57,036 nt of DNA from JANQGH01 sp039177555 (GTDB taxonomy: Bacteria > Pseudomonadota > Alphaproteobacteria > DSM-16000 > Inquilinaceae): NCBI GenBank assembly GCA_039177555.1, contig JBCDFV010000026.1, forward strand, positions 1-57,036, in the 5' to 3' direction. Shown here piece by piece: positions 36,331-45,124 of the stretch (positions are counted from its first letter, which is position 1; each line of letters begins with the position of its first letter). Position numbers and translations under genes: made by a program. A model generated the notes under the pieces. That model was not told the DNA's origin, made no database searches, and saw only the letters and a program-made list of their open reading frames with translations.

Positions 36331-36360
36331 ACATTACGCGTGCGGTTCACGCGCGGATCA
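36331..36360 (-). promoter_or_regulatory. Likely RpoE-dependent promoter of rpoE-chrR
   Basis: On the minus strand TGATCC (36360-36355) is followed by exactly 18 bases and then TAATGT (36336-36331). The reported ECF11 consensus in Rhodobacter is TGATCC-N18-TAAGA-like, so the -35 box and spacing match fully and the -10 box matches in TAA. This would make rpoE-chrR autoregulated. Confidence 0.7.
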
Positions 36361-36483
36361 CGCTGCCAACGCAAAAAAGTCAAAAAGGCGAAAGACGCTA
36401 GGCGACAGACGCGGAACCGGGTAAACGGATGCGCGACGACTGTTTAGTCGAGCTTTGTGTTTCGATACTTCAAGTGAGGCGGC

Positions 36484-37026
36484 ATGCTTCAGACGCTTCG
36501 CCGGTTTCTGTGCCGGTCTCTGCCGATCATTGGTGTCGTGGCCCTTCTGACGGCATCGCAGGCAGCCTCGGCACAGGAACAACGACCGGACTATCTCGGC
36601 ACGAATCGGGATTGGCACGCCTTCCAGTTCAGCGAGGGCGGCAATGTCGTATGCTTCATGGCCAGCCGCCCGACCAGCGAAGAGGGCAACTACACGCGGC
36701 GGGGCGACGTCTTCGTACTGGTGACCCACCGGCCGGCCGAGAACAGCCGCGACGTGGTCAGCTTTTATTCCGGGTATCCGTTTGAGGAGAACGGGTCGGT
36801 GTCCGTGACGATCGACGGCGGCGACAACTTCACCTTTTTCACCGAAGGCGAAACCGCCTGGTCGCCGGACCCGCAAACCGATCGCGCCATTATCGACGCA
36901 ATGCAGGCCGGTTCCCAGATGGTCGTCCAGGGCCGATCGTCGCGCGGAACCCTCACCACCGACACCTACAGCCTGTTCGGCTTCACCGCGACGCTTGGCG
37001 ATATCAACAGCGCCTGCGGCCTCTAA
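36484..37026 (+). CDS. Invasion-associated locus B (IalB)-family exported protein
   Basis: 180 residues. A signal peptide (PIIGVVALLTASQAASAQ, cleavage near residue 31) precedes the family core, seen as NVVCFMASRPTSEEGNY, RRGDVFVLVTHRPAEN, FYSGYPFEENGSVSV and SRGTLTTDTYSLFGFTA. One pair of cysteines (FC in VVCF and the final CGL) could form a disulfide. The family was named from Bartonella but is widespread in alphaproteobacteria, and its role outside pathogens is unknown. It is divergent from rpoE. Confidence 0.85.
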   Translation: MLQTLRRFLCRSLPIIGVVALLTASQAASAQEQRPDYLGTNRDWHAFQFSEGGNVVCFMASRPTSEEGNYTRRGDVFVLVTHRPAENSRDVVSFYSGYPFEENGSVSVTIDGGDNFTFFTEGETAWSPDPQTDRAIIDAMQAGSQMVVQGRSSRGTLTTDTYSLFGFTATLGDINSACGL

Positions 37027-37131
37027 ACGCCACCCCCCGTGACGCCCCCATGTGACGAAAGAACTGGCGATCGGCGGCGCGTGAGCCCATTGTTCTGATC
37101 GCGCCAACCGTCAGAAACCCGCACGCTGCCC

Positions 37132-38265
37132 ATGGGCATCCATAGCCACGCCAACCTCTTCGCGCCGCCGACAACAAGCGCCGACGGCCGCCGCAACCTT
37201 GTCGGCATGCCGAAGGAGGCACTCGCCCGCGAGATGGTGGCGCTGGGCGAAAAGCCGTTTCGCGCCAAGCAGCTTTGGCGCTGGATCTACAAAAACGGCG
37301 TGACCGAGTTTGCGGCCATGACCGACCTGGCCAAGCCGCTGCGCGACACGCTGGACCAGGCCTATGTCATCGAGCGGCCCACGATCGCGCACGCGCAGGA
37401 GAGTGCGGACGGCACACGCAAATGGCTGCTGCGGCTGGCCGACGGCCATGAGGTCGAGACGGTTCACATTCCGGAGGACGATCGCGGCGCGCTGTGCGTT
37501 TCGTCCCAAGTCGGCTGCACCCTGACCTGCCGGTTCTGCCACACCGGCACCCAGCGCCTGGTGCGCAATCTGGAACCGGCCGAGATCATCGGCCAGGCCA
37601 TGCTGGCGCGCGACCAGCTCGGCGAATGGGCCCTGCCGCACGAAAACCGGCTGTTCACCAACATCGTCATGATGGGCATGGGCGAGCCGCTCTATAACTA
37701 TGAGAACGTCGCGGCCGCGCTGAAGATCGTCATGGATGGCGAGGGCTTTTCGCTGTCACGCCGGCGGATCACCCTGTCCACGTCGGGGGTGGTGCCGATG
37801 ATGCAGCGCTGCGGTGAAGAGTTGAACGTCAATCTGGCGGTAAGCCTGCACGCCGTGACCGACGAGTTGCGCGACGAACTGGTACCCCTGAACCGCAAAT
37901 ATCCTATCGCGATGCTGCTGGACGCTTGCCGGTCCTATCCGGGCGCCAACAACGCGCGCCGGATCACGTTCGAGTATGTCATGCTGAAGGGCGTGAACGA
38001 CAGCGACGCGGACGCCCGCGCGCTGGTGCGCCTGCTGCGCGACATCCCGGCCAAGGTCAATCTGATCCCGTTCAACCCCTGGCCCGGCAGCGATTACGAG
38101 ACCTCCAGCAAGCGACGCATCGACGCCTTTGGCGCCATCGTCATGGACGCCGGCTATTCCAGCCCGGTGCGCACGCCAAGAGGCCGCGACATCGCGGCGG
38201 CGTGCGGCCAGCTGAAGTCCGAAAGCCAACGGTTGCCGGCGCGGGAACGGTTGGCGGTCGCTTGA
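37132..38265 (+). CDS. rlmN: 23S rRNA/tRNA adenine C2-methyltransferase RlmN
   Basis: 377 residues. The radical-SAM cluster is Cys129-x3-Cys133-x2-Cys136 (CTLTCRFC), with the GEPL motif in MGMGEPLYNYENV and the later C-terminal Cys in AAACGQLK, which carries the methyl group. It methylates A2503 of 23S rRNA and A37 of some tRNAs. The first 20 or so residues (GIHSHANLFAPP) are less conserved, and the true start could be slightly downstream. It is 105 bases downstream of ialB. Confidence 0.95.
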   Translation: MGIHSHANLFAPPTTSADGRRNLVGMPKEALAREMVALGEKPFRAKQLWRWIYKNGVTEFAAMTDLAKPLRDTLDQAYVIERPTIAHAQESADGTRKWLLRLADGHEVETVHIPEDDRGALCVSSQVGCTLTCRFCHTGTQRLVRNLEPAEIIGQAMLARDQLGEWALPHENRLFTNIVMMGMGEPLYNYENVAAALKIVMDGEGFSLSRRRITLSTSGVVPMMQRCGEELNVNLAVSLHAVTDELRDELVPLNRKYPIAMLLDACRSYPGANNARRITFEYVMLKGVNDSDADARALVRLLRDIPAKVNLIPFNPWPGSDYETSSKRRIDAFGAIVMDAGYSSPVRTPRGRDIAAACGQLKSESQRLPARERLAVA

Positions 38266-38310
38266 GCCCAAGCGCCGCAAGGGCGCGACCATCGGCGGAG
38301 GAACTTCTTG

Positions 38311-38766
38311 ATGACATCTGCCGTTCCTAATCACCCGCTGTTTCTCGAACGCCAATCGGCCCTTGACCAACCGATTGCCATAGGCACGGGCGTGTTCTTG
38401 ATCGTCGTCTTTGCCTTGCCCGGCGTCAGTTGGCTGGTGGCGATCGTCGGCGTCGGCTATCTCGCGTTTCTGTGGTCGCTGATGCTGATCACGACCGTCG
38501 AGGCCGATCATCTGGAGATCCGATATCGGCCGTTCGCGCGGCGGCGGATCGGCCGATCGGAGATTGCGGAGTTCGAGGTCGTGACGTACCGCCCGGTGCG
38601 CGAATGGGGCGGCTGGGGCATCCGCATGCGCGGCGCCGATCGGGCCTACACGATGTCCGGTAACCGGGCGGTGAAACTGAAGCTGACCGACGGCAATTCC
38701 GTCCTGGTCGGCTCACACTGCCCCGAACTGTTGCACGACGCGCTGATCAAAACCCAGACGGCGTAA
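38311..38766 (+). CDS. DUF6141-like membrane protein
   Basis: 151 residues from ATG 38311, with GGAGGA eight bases upstream; a TTG one codon earlier is unlikely. Two N-terminal membrane helices (about residues 22-60) precede a PH-like beta domain with RYRPFARRRIGRSEI, YRPVREWGGWGIR and SGNRAVKLKLTDG, features of DUF6141. The function is unknown. It follows rlmN by 45 bases and converges on the aminotransferase. Confidence 0.75.
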   Translation: MTSAVPNHPLFLERQSALDQPIAIGTGVFLIVVFALPGVSWLVAIVGVGYLAFLWSLMLITTVEADHLEIRYRPFARRRIGRSEIAEFEVVTYRPVREWGGWGIRMRGADRAYTMSGNRAVKLKLTDGNSVLVGSHCPELLHDALIKTQTA

Positions 38767-38776
38767 GAGAAGCCCG

Positions 38777-39970
38777 CTAACGCAGCGCCTTTTCCAAGCG
38801 CCCCAGCGCCTCGTCCAACTTGTCGTAATCCGCCGCGAAGCACAGCCTGAGGAAGCGTTCGCCACCCGGCCCGAAGGCTGTTCCCGGCGCAAGCCCGACG
38901 CTGGTTTCCTTCAACAGGCGGAAGGCCAGGTCACGGCTGTCGGTCTCGCCGTCGACGGCGAAGAAATAATAGAACGCGCCCTCGGGCACGCCGGCGATGA
39001 CCCGGTTGATCCGCCCCAGGCGCTCCACGCACAGATCGCGCCCCCGTCGGCACATGGCGATCGTCTGCTGAACGAAGTCATCCCCTTCCGTCAATGCGAC
39101 CGCCGTGGCGTCCTGCATGAAATGGGCAACGCCGGAGGTGTTGTATTGGATCAGGTTCTCGATGGTCTGACCCAGGGCGGGCGGCGCCACCATCCAGCCG
39201 ATGCGCCAGCCGGTCATGGCCCAGTTCTTGGAAAAGCTGTTGACCTGGATGACGCGGTCGTCGGGCTTTGCGATGTCCAGAAAGCTCGGCGCCGCCTTGG
39301 CACCGTCATAGACCAGCTTGGCGTACACCTCGTCAGCGATAATCCAGAGACCATGGTTTCGGGCGAAGTCTAGAATGGTCGACTGGGTTTCGCGGTCGAT
39401 CACGACACCGGTCGGGTTGCCGGGCGAGTTGATGAACAGAGCGCGTGTGCGCGGCGTGACGGCGGCCAGCAGCTTTTCGGGATCGATGCGCCAGCCCTGC
39501 CCGTCAAAATCCATCGGCACGCAGACCGGAACCGCGCCGTTGATTCGCGCCGCCTCCACGATGTTCGGCCAGACCGGGCTGACCACCACCATCTCATCGC
39601 CCGCGCCGAGCAAGAGCTGGCAGGCCAGCATGATCGCCTGCATGCCGGATCCGGTGACGAAGACGTTCTCGGCCGGAACGGGCTTGGCGTACAGGCCTGA
39701 CAGATAATCCGACAGCGCCTGCCGCAAGGGCGGTATGCCGCGTTGATAGGTGTAGAACGTCTTGCCGGCGCGCATCGAGGCGATGGCAGCGTCCTGGATA
39801 AAGGCCGGCGTCGGCTGCGACCCCTCGCCGACCCAAAGCGGTATCAGATCGTCAAGCTCCCGCCCTGCATTGAAGATCTCGACGATGCCGCTTTCGCGCA
39901 CCTGCCGCGCATTTGGCGAGAGCGTCGCCAGCCAATCCGTGCTTTCGGTCGCGATTTGGGCGCTGTCCAT
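38777..39970 (-). CDS. Class I/II pyridoxal-phosphate aminotransferase
   Basis: 397 residues from ATG 39970; a GTG at 39988 would add six. The PLP lysine is in NSFSKNWAMTGWRIGW. Other landmarks are YTYQRGIPPLRQALSDYLS, FINSPGNPTGVV and a late FLRLCFA arginine segment that binds the substrate carboxylate. It resembles AspC/PatA-type enzymes that transaminate aspartate or aromatic amino acids, but the substrate is not fixed by sequence. Confidence 0.9.
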   Translation of the reverse strand: MDSAQIATESTDWLATLSPNARQVRESGIVEIFNAGRELDDLIPLWVGEGSQPTPAFIQDAAIASMRAGKTFYTYQRGIPPLRQALSDYLSGLYAKPVPAENVFVTGSGMQAIMLACQLLLGAGDEMVVVSPVWPNIVEAARINGAVPVCVPMDFDGQGWRIDPEKLLAAVTPRTRALFINSPGNPTGVVIDRETQSTILDFARNHGLWIIADEVYAKLVYDGAKAAPSFLDIAKPDDRVIQVNSFSKNWAMTGWRIGWMVAPPALGQTIENLIQYNTSGVAHFMQDATAVALTEGDDFVQQTIAMCRRGRDLCVERLGRINRVIAGVPEGAFYYFFAVDGETDSRDLAFRLLKETSVGLAPGTAFGPGGERFLRLCFAADYDKLDEALGRLEKALR

Positions 39971-40045
39971 TCCGTGTCTCACACTCACCTAGCCTGTCGG
40001 CCGGACCTTAGGTTGGCCGGCCGGCCAAGGCCAGGGGCGAACACG

Positions 40046-41017
40046 CTAACCAGACATGACGTAGTCGATCACCGGCGGCTCGAAGGCGGTCGGGTCCTGC
40101 GCGCCGCGCTCGAAACCCGTCAGCCGATAGCGCGCGTGCCGCCAGCCGGGTTCCTCCCCACAACAGCCAAGCGATAGATAGCGATAGTCCGCTTCCAGCA
40201 CGATGCCGTCGGGCGTGACCAGCGCGAAGCCTTCGAAAGTCGGCGCGCCCGCCTCGTCGGTCCCCGCCAGGTCAAACCGCGCCACCGGCTCTCCGCCGAT
40301 CGTCTCGGCCCCCATCCTGCGTACCTCAACGCCATAGGCGGCGAGCGTGCGCACCGTCAGCGGCATATCGAGCAAACCGCCAAGAACATGGGCGCTGCCA
40401 TCCGCGAGGTCCGGCATCCATGAGTAGGCCAAATCGTGATCGGGACGCAGCAGCACGATCGCGTCACCCTTACCGCCCGGCTCGAGACGGACCATCGGTC
40501 CAAGCCCCAAAGCCTGCCGCGGCGGTTGGCCTTCGACCTCCAGGACACCGCTCCAGCTTCCAGTCGCACGAGGCCATCCGGCGCTGGTCAAGGGCATATC
40601 CGGCGTTTCCTCGAACCGGGCCAACAGCGCCACATTGGCGCGTTCGACGTCGCTGAGCGCAATCTCGCCGTCCACCGGCTGGTACCAATCCCGGGCGCGG
40701 AACAGCTGGTCGAGATCGAGACTGCTGAAGGACCGGCCGTGACGGGCGAAGATCTCGTTGCGGGCCAGACGCAGCCATTCCGGCGACCGGCCGATCAGGT
40801 CGGACGGGTTCAAGGGCCACTGGCCAGAGCCGTTGGCGATCTGATCCGATCGGCAATCCGAAGTGTCCGTCAACATCGGACAAACAGGCGGGTCCCCGTA
40901 CGGCGCTTCATTGCAGATGCCGTTGCCCGCCAGCGCGCAGCTATCGTCTTGCGCGGACGCAGAGGCAAACGTTCCGGCAAGAAGAAGACCCGCGGCAACA
41001 ACAGCCAATTTGATCAT
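40046..41017 (-). CDS. Exported LNR-like and YARHG domain protein
   Basis: 323 residues from ATG 41017, with GGGGGAA six bases upstream. A signal peptide (MIKLAVVAAGLLLAGTFASASAQ) is followed by a cysteine-rich segment (CALAGNGICNEAPYGD then CPMLTDTSDC), an LNR/Notch-repeat-like calcium-binding pattern, then a YARHG domain around LRLARNEIFARHGRSF, and an uncharacterised beta-rich C-terminal half. Such proteins sit at the cell surface or in the periplasm. The exact role is unknown. Confidence 0.8.
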   Translation of the reverse strand: MIKLAVVAAGLLLAGTFASASAQDDSCALAGNGICNEAPYGDPPVCPMLTDTSDCRSDQIANGSGQWPLNPSDLIGRSPEWLRLARNEIFARHGRSFSSLDLDQLFRARDWYQPVDGEIALSDVERANVALLARFEETPDMPLTSAGWPRATGSWSGVLEVEGQPPRQALGLGPMVRLEPGGKGDAIVLLRPDHDLAYSWMPDLADGSAHVLGGLLDMPLTVRTLAAYGVEVRRMGAETIGGEPVARFDLAGTDEAGAPTFEGFALVTPDGIVLEADYRYLSLGCCGEEPGWRHARYRLTGFERGAQDPTAFEPPVIDYVMSG

Positions 41018-41122
41018 GGTTTGTTCCCCCAAGCCCACGCCTATTGGTCAGTTTTGCGTGACACCCACAACATTTAGTGTCATTGTCCCGTTATTGGCGC
41101 AACAACGAAAGGAGGTGATCCA

Positions 41123-41221
41123 ATGTCTAACGGTATGGTGTCGCTGTACACCCTTGGGTCTATCAGAGAGCTGGCCGTGAGGTCGATGCCGCCCCTTTCA
41201 GTGGTCGCCATCGAGCTCTAA
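41123..41221 (+). CDS. Very short ORF (32 codons) with a full-length Shine-Dalgarno
   Basis: ATG at 41123 to TAA at 41219-41221. The peptide begins SNGMVSLYTLGSIREL and ends PLSVVAIEL. It is preceded by AAAGGAGGTGATCC (41108-41121), which is complementary to the whole 3' end of 16S rRNA, and a 17-base-loop terminator stem ends at 41373. The ORF stands between the YARHG gene (divergent) and scoA. No relative is recognised. It could be a functional micropeptide or an RNA regulator. No nearby enzyme points to a modified-peptide (RiPP) system. Confidence 0.5.
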   Translation: MSNGMVSLYTLGSIRELAVRSMPPLSVVAIEL

Positions 41222-41337
41222 TCGGCTGGGTCTTCGATCGGCCCTTGCGCGGGCCGTCTCGACCCAAAGGTGTCACGGCAGGCAGGGGCAAACGAACCAC
41301 GCAATCGCCCTGTCCTGACGCCTAGCGTTCAAAAACT
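41222..41337 (+). other. Untranslated trailer of the short-ORF transcript
   Basis: No ORF or strong structure is evident apart from GC-rich direct and inverted tracts (for example CGGCCCTTGCGCGGGCCG near 41238-41255, which can fold into a hairpin). It lies between the short ORF and its terminator, so it would be a 3' untranslated region if the transcript is real. Confidence 0.35.
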
Positions 41338-41373
41338 GCGCCGCCTTGGATCTCGGTCCGGGGCGGCGCTTTT
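41338..41373 (+). terminator. Rho-independent terminator
   Basis: GCGCCGCC (41338-41345) pairs with GGCGGCGC (41362-41369) around a 16-base loop and is followed by TTTT. It would end the transcript carrying the short ORF, and isolates scoA, whose promoter must lie in the following 160 bases. Confidence 0.8.
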
Positions 41374-41532
41374 ACGTTCGAAACCTGCACCGCGTCCATT
41401 CCGTGCGCGCCCAATCCGCACGCGCCAAGTCCGCATGCGGCGCATTCGACGCTTTGCCTGCGGCTGGCAACGCGGTAAACCCTACCCCCTCGAAATCACC
41501 CCCATGGATTGCGGGAAGGCAAGGTAAACGCC

Positions 41533-42240
41533 ATGCAAAAGGTCTATCCGGACGCCACCGCCGCCCTCGACGGATTGCTGTTCGACGGCATGACGATCAT
41601 GGCCGGCGGCTTCGGCCTGTGCGGCATCCCGGAAAAGCTGATCGACGCCATCGAGGCGGCGGGCGTGAAGGATCTGACCGTGATCTCCAACAATTGCGGC
41701 ATCGACGGGGTCGGGCTTGGCAAGCTGTTGGATGCGGGCCAAATCAAGAAGATGATCAGTTCCTATGTCGGCGAGAACAAGAGGTTCGCCGAACTGTACC
41801 TGTCCGGCGAGTTGGAGTTGGAGTTCAATCCGCAAGGCACCTTGGCGGAGCGCATTCGCGCCGGCGGTGCCGGCATCCCGGCGTTTTTCACCAAGACCGG
41901 CGTCGGCACGCTGATCGCCCAGGGCAAGGAAGAGCGTACCTTCGATCACGAGCGCTACATCATGGAAACCGGTCTCGTTGCCGATCTGGCGATCGTGAAG
42001 GGCTGGAAGGCGGACCCGCACGGCAACCTGGTCTATCGAAAGACCGCGCGAAACTTCAATCCGATGATGGCCACGGCCGGCAAGGTGACGGTCGCCGAGG
42101 TGGAAGAGGTCGTCGAGCCGAAGGATCTGGACCCGGATCACGTGCACACGGCCGGCATTTTCGTCCAGCGGCTGATCGAAGGCCACGACTACGAAAAGCG
42201 GATCGAACAGCGCACCGTGCGCGAGCGTGAAACGGTCTGA
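41533..42240 (+). CDS. 3-oxoacid CoA-transferase subunit A
   Basis: 235 residues from ATG 41533. The CoA-transferase A-subunit signature is GMTIMAGGFGLCGIPEKLI, then VISNNCGIDGVGLGKLL and EFNPQGTLAERIRAGGAGIPAFFTKTG. With subunit B it moves CoA between succinyl-CoA and a 3-oxoacid such as acetoacetate. The B gene follows 39 bases later. An upstream in-frame ATG at 41509 adds eight residues and is less likely. Confidence 0.92.
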   Translation: MQKVYPDATAALDGLLFDGMTIMAGGFGLCGIPEKLIDAIEAAGVKDLTVISNNCGIDGVGLGKLLDAGQIKKMISSYVGENKRFAELYLSGELELEFNPQGTLAERIRAGGAGIPAFFTKTGVGTLIAQGKEERTFDHERYIMETGLVADLAIVKGWKADPHGNLVYRKTARNFNPMMATAGKVTVAEVEEVVEPKDLDPDHVHTAGIFVQRLIEGHDYEKRIEQRTVRERETV

Positions 42241-42279
42241 GCCGGCGAGCAAGAGGACAGGACCCAGAGGACAAGACCC

Positions 42280-42930
42280 ATGGCATGGACCCGCGAACAG
42301 ATGGCCGCCCGCGCCGCCCGCGAACTGCAGGACGGCTTTTACGTCAATCTGGGCATCGGCATCCCGACCCTTGTCGCCAACTACATTCCCGACGGCATGA
42401 TGGTCACCTTGCAAAGCGAGAACGGCATGCTGGGCATGGGGCCGTTTCCGTTCGATGACGAGGTCGACGCCGACCTGATCAACGCCGGCAAACAGACGAT
42501 CACCGAACTGGAATACTCCAGCTTTTTCTCCTCCGCCGACAGTTTCGGCATGATCAGGGGCGGCCATATCGACTTGTCGATCCTGGGCGCCATGCAGGTC
42601 GCCGCCAATGGCGATTTGGCCAACTGGATGGTGCCGGGAAAGATGGTGAAGGGCATGGGCGGCGCCATGGATCTGGTCGCCGGCGTGAAGAAGGTGGTGG
42701 TGATCATGAGCCACTGCGCCAAGGACGGGACGTCCAAGCTGCTCAGCGCCTGCGATCTGCCGCTGACCGGCACCGGCGTGGTCGACATGCTGATCACCGA
42801 TCTCGGCGTGTTCTCGCTGGAACGCGGCCATCCGCAAGGGCTGACCCTGGTCGAACTCGCCGACGGCGTGACGGTCGAGGAGGTCGAGGCCAAGACCGAG
42901 GCCCCGTTCAAGGCAGCCGTCCCCGCCTGA
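42280..42930 (+). CDS. 3-oxoacid CoA-transferase subunit B
   Basis: 216 residues. The catalytic glutamate is Glu47 in LQSENGMLGMGPFP, with the upstream GIGIPTLV loop and AKDGTSKLL later. Partner of the A subunit above. The pair is commonly named ScoAB or AtoDA; acetoacetate use is likely but other 3-oxoacids cannot be excluded. The C-terminal end runs into a small linker before a HAD gene. Confidence 0.92.
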   Translation: MAWTREQMAARAARELQDGFYVNLGIGIPTLVANYIPDGMMVTLQSENGMLGMGPFPFDDEVDADLINAGKQTITELEYSSFFSSADSFGMIRGGHIDLSILGAMQVAANGDLANWMVPGKMVKGMGGAMDLVAGVKKVVVIMSHCAKDGTSKLLSACDLPLTGTGVVDMLITDLGVFSLERGHPQGLTLVELADGVTVEEVEAKTEAPFKAAVPA

Positions 42931-42968
42931 CTCCCCGGCGCTTGCGGCCGCCCGCTCAGGCCTACGCC

Positions 42969-43664
42969 ATGACGTTGCCGACCATTGCCTTCGACGGCGA
43001 CGACACGCTCTGGCACAACGAAACGCTGTTCGCCGGCACGCAGCAGCACTTGCGCGACATCCTGGCGGCCCATGTCCCCGCCGAAACCATCGACCGCACA
43101 TTGCTGGCCCGCGAACGGGCCAACCTCGCCCTGTTCGGCTATGGGGTGAAGGGCTTCACCCTCTCGATGATCGAAACCGCCATCGAGGTCTCGGACGCCA
43201 CCGTGACCGCGGCCGAAATCCAGCGCCTGATTGAACTGGGCAAGGCCATGCTGTCCAGCCCCGTCAACCCGATCGACGGCGTCGATGCGGTGGTCGAAAG
43301 CCTGAAGCGACGCGGCCACCGGCTGATGGTGATCACCAAGGGCGACCTGTTCGACCAGGAATCCAAGGTCGCCCGGTCCGGCCTGGCCGACCTGTTCGAC
43401 GCCGTGGAAATCGTCTCGGAAAAGGACGAAGCCACCTATCGGGCGATCCTGGACCGGCATGAGATCGCGCCCGCAGACTTCGTCATGGTCGGCAATTCGA
43501 TCCGGTCCGACATCCTGCCGGTGCTGGCGCTTGGCGGCCACGCGATCCACGTGCCTTACGCGATCACCTGGGCGATCGAACATGCGGATCACACCGCCGA
43601 CCTGCCGCCTATCCTGAAGGCCGGCTCGATCGCCGAGGTGCCGGAGATGATCGCGGGCCTTTAG
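42969..43664 (+). CDS. HAD-superfamily hydrolase
   Basis: 231 residues from ATG 42969. Motif I is FDGDDTLWHN (Asp9, Asp11), motif II is LMVITKGD, and the motif III/IV region is VMVGNSIRSDILPVL. The C1 cap looks helical and small. It is probably a phosphatase for a small metabolite, but the substrate is unknown. It follows the CoA-transferase by 38 bases and ends by overlapping the convergent ankyrin gene with TTAG. Confidence 0.88.
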   Translation: MTLPTIAFDGDDTLWHNETLFAGTQQHLRDILAAHVPAETIDRTLLARERANLALFGYGVKGFTLSMIETAIEVSDATVTAAEIQRLIELGKAMLSSPVNPIDGVDAVVESLKRRGHRLMVITKGDLFDQESKVARSGLADLFDAVEIVSEKDEATYRAILDRHEIAPADFVMVGNSIRSDILPVLALGGHAIHVPYAITWAIEHADHTADLPPILKAGSIAEVPEMIAGL

Positions 43665-45124
43665 CGCTGATAACCGCGCATCACGTCCCAAAGGGCATCG
43701 GTCGCCATCTCGTCCATCCAGTCTTCGACCGTGGCACCCGCCGCCAGCAGATGCCGCACCACGCCCTCATAGTCGCCATCACGGTTCGGCTCATACCGGG
43801 CGCCATAGATCGCCCAACCCAGCGGACCGCTGTCGGTCATCGCACTGACCGCCTCGATATCCGCGCCGCGTTCGATCAGCAGCGCCACGACGTCCGGGTA
43901 GCCCCGATTGCTGGCATGATGCAGGGCCGTGCCGTCGGTGTCGCCACGCGTTTCGATGTCGATGCCGGCATCCAGCAGCAGGCCAACGGCGTCGGCCTGG
44001 CCGCGAAACGCGGCCTCGACGAGTATTCTGGCCTCACTCGGCGAGAGCCTGTCCGCCAGGTTGGGTTCGGCCTTCAACGTCAAGCTGACCTCATCGACCG
44101 CGCCCCTGGAACAAGCGCCGATGAGATGGTCGACTGGCGTCAAACTCGTGCTTGCGCCACGGTCAGCCAGCAGCTCAGCGATTTCAGCCGACCCGGCGCG
44201 ATAGGCCTGAGCGTAGGCGGTGAGTCCGTCCGCATCGCGCTGATCCGTATCGACGCCGTGCTCCAGCAGCATTGCAATGACAGCCGCCGATCGGCCGCGG
44301 CGAATGGCATGAAACAGGGCATTGGTGCCTGGCTGAGGCCCTTCGTCCCGGTAGATCGGATGGTTGGGATCGGCGCCGTGATCGAAAAAGAGCTGTAGGC
44401 CGGCCGGGTCTTCGAAATCCAGTTTCCGGAACAAGGCATTGGTGCCCTTGATCGTTGCGCCAGCGTCCAGCAGCAGCGCCAGGCACGCGGTGTCCCGCTG
44501 TTCGGCGGCATGGTAGAGCGACTCATTGTCATCGGGGTCGGCGCCCGCCTTCAACAAGAGCTTGGTGACACCCGCATGCCCGGCCTCACCAGCCGCGCCA
44601 TAGAGGGCCGACCAGCGTCGGTTGGGCGGATCGCTGCGCTCGGCGCAAAACGCGTTGGGATCGGCGCCGGCGTCCATCAGCCACCTCGTCGCCGCCTCGA
44701 ACGGCCGGTCGCGATCCGCCTTCAAGAACACCGACCAGCACAGATACATCAAGGGCGGCCAGTCGAGCGGGCCATCGGGTCGGGTCGCGGCGGCCGGGTC
44801 GTCTGCCAGGAACCGCTGCAAGGCCGGCACGTCGCCGAGGACGGCCGCCGTTTGTAGGGTGGCGCTGGCCAAATCGGGGCGCCGTTTCAGCATCGCCTCC
44901 GCCAGATCGAGCCGCCGCCCCGTCGCGGCCTTCAGAAAGTCGTCAATCGTGAAAGGCCGTTGCTCGTCGACCGCCTGTTTCAGCTTCGGCCAGCTTGCAA
45001 AACCGTAGTCCCGCGCCAGCCCGAGCTGGGCTTCGCTAAGCTTGATATCAGCCGACCTCGCAAGGGCCTTGGCCTGCTTTTTCAGGTGCGCCAGGTCCGG
45101 GGATTTGGGCAGCCGCTTGGCCAT
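43661..45124 (-). CDS. Ankyrin-repeat protein
   Basis: 487 residues from ATG 45124, with the strong site GAGGTGATC upstream. Residues about 2-60 are a basic helical region with LARDYGFASWPKLKQ, often found ahead of ankyrin repeats in such bacterial proteins. At least eight ankyrin-like units follow (for example TALHHASNRGYPDVVALLIERGADI and GTNALFHAIRRGRSAAVIAMLLEHG). It is a protein-interaction scaffold with no enzymatic motif seen. The gene is isolated, and no signal peptide is present, so it should be cytosolic. Confidence 0.85.
   Translation of the reverse strand: MAKRLPKSPDLAHLKKQAKALARSADIKLSEAQLGLARDYGFASWPKLKQAVDEQRPFTIDDFLKAATGRRLDLAEAMLKRRPDLASATLQTAAVLGDVPALQRFLADDPAAATRPDGPLDWPPLMYLCWSVFLKADRDRPFEAATRWLMDAGADPNAFCAERSDPPNRRWSALYGAAGEAGHAGVTKLLLKAGADPDDNESLYHAAEQRDTACLALLLDAGATIKGTNALFRKLDFEDPAGLQLFFDHGADPNHPIYRDEGPQPGTNALFHAIRRGRSAAVIAMLLEHGVDTDQRDADGLTAYAQAYRAGSAEIAELLADRGASTSLTPVDHLIGACSRGAVDEVSLTLKAEPNLADRLSPSEARILVEAAFRGQADAVGLLLDAGIDIETRGDTDGTALHHASNRGYPDVVALLIERGADIEAVSAMTDSGPLGWAIYGARYEPNRDGDYEGVVRHLLAAGATVEDWMDEMATDALWDVMRGYQR

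Noticed and set aside
41108..41125. Possible 3' end of a 16S rRNA gene, because of AAAGGAGGTGATCC
   Set aside because: It is the complement of the rRNA tail, not the tail itself, and no rRNA surrounds it. It acts as a ribosome binding site for the 32-codon ORF.
41123..41221. PqqA-like or other RiPP precursor
   Set aside because: The peptide has no E-x3-Y pattern, no leader/core division and no modification enzyme nearby.
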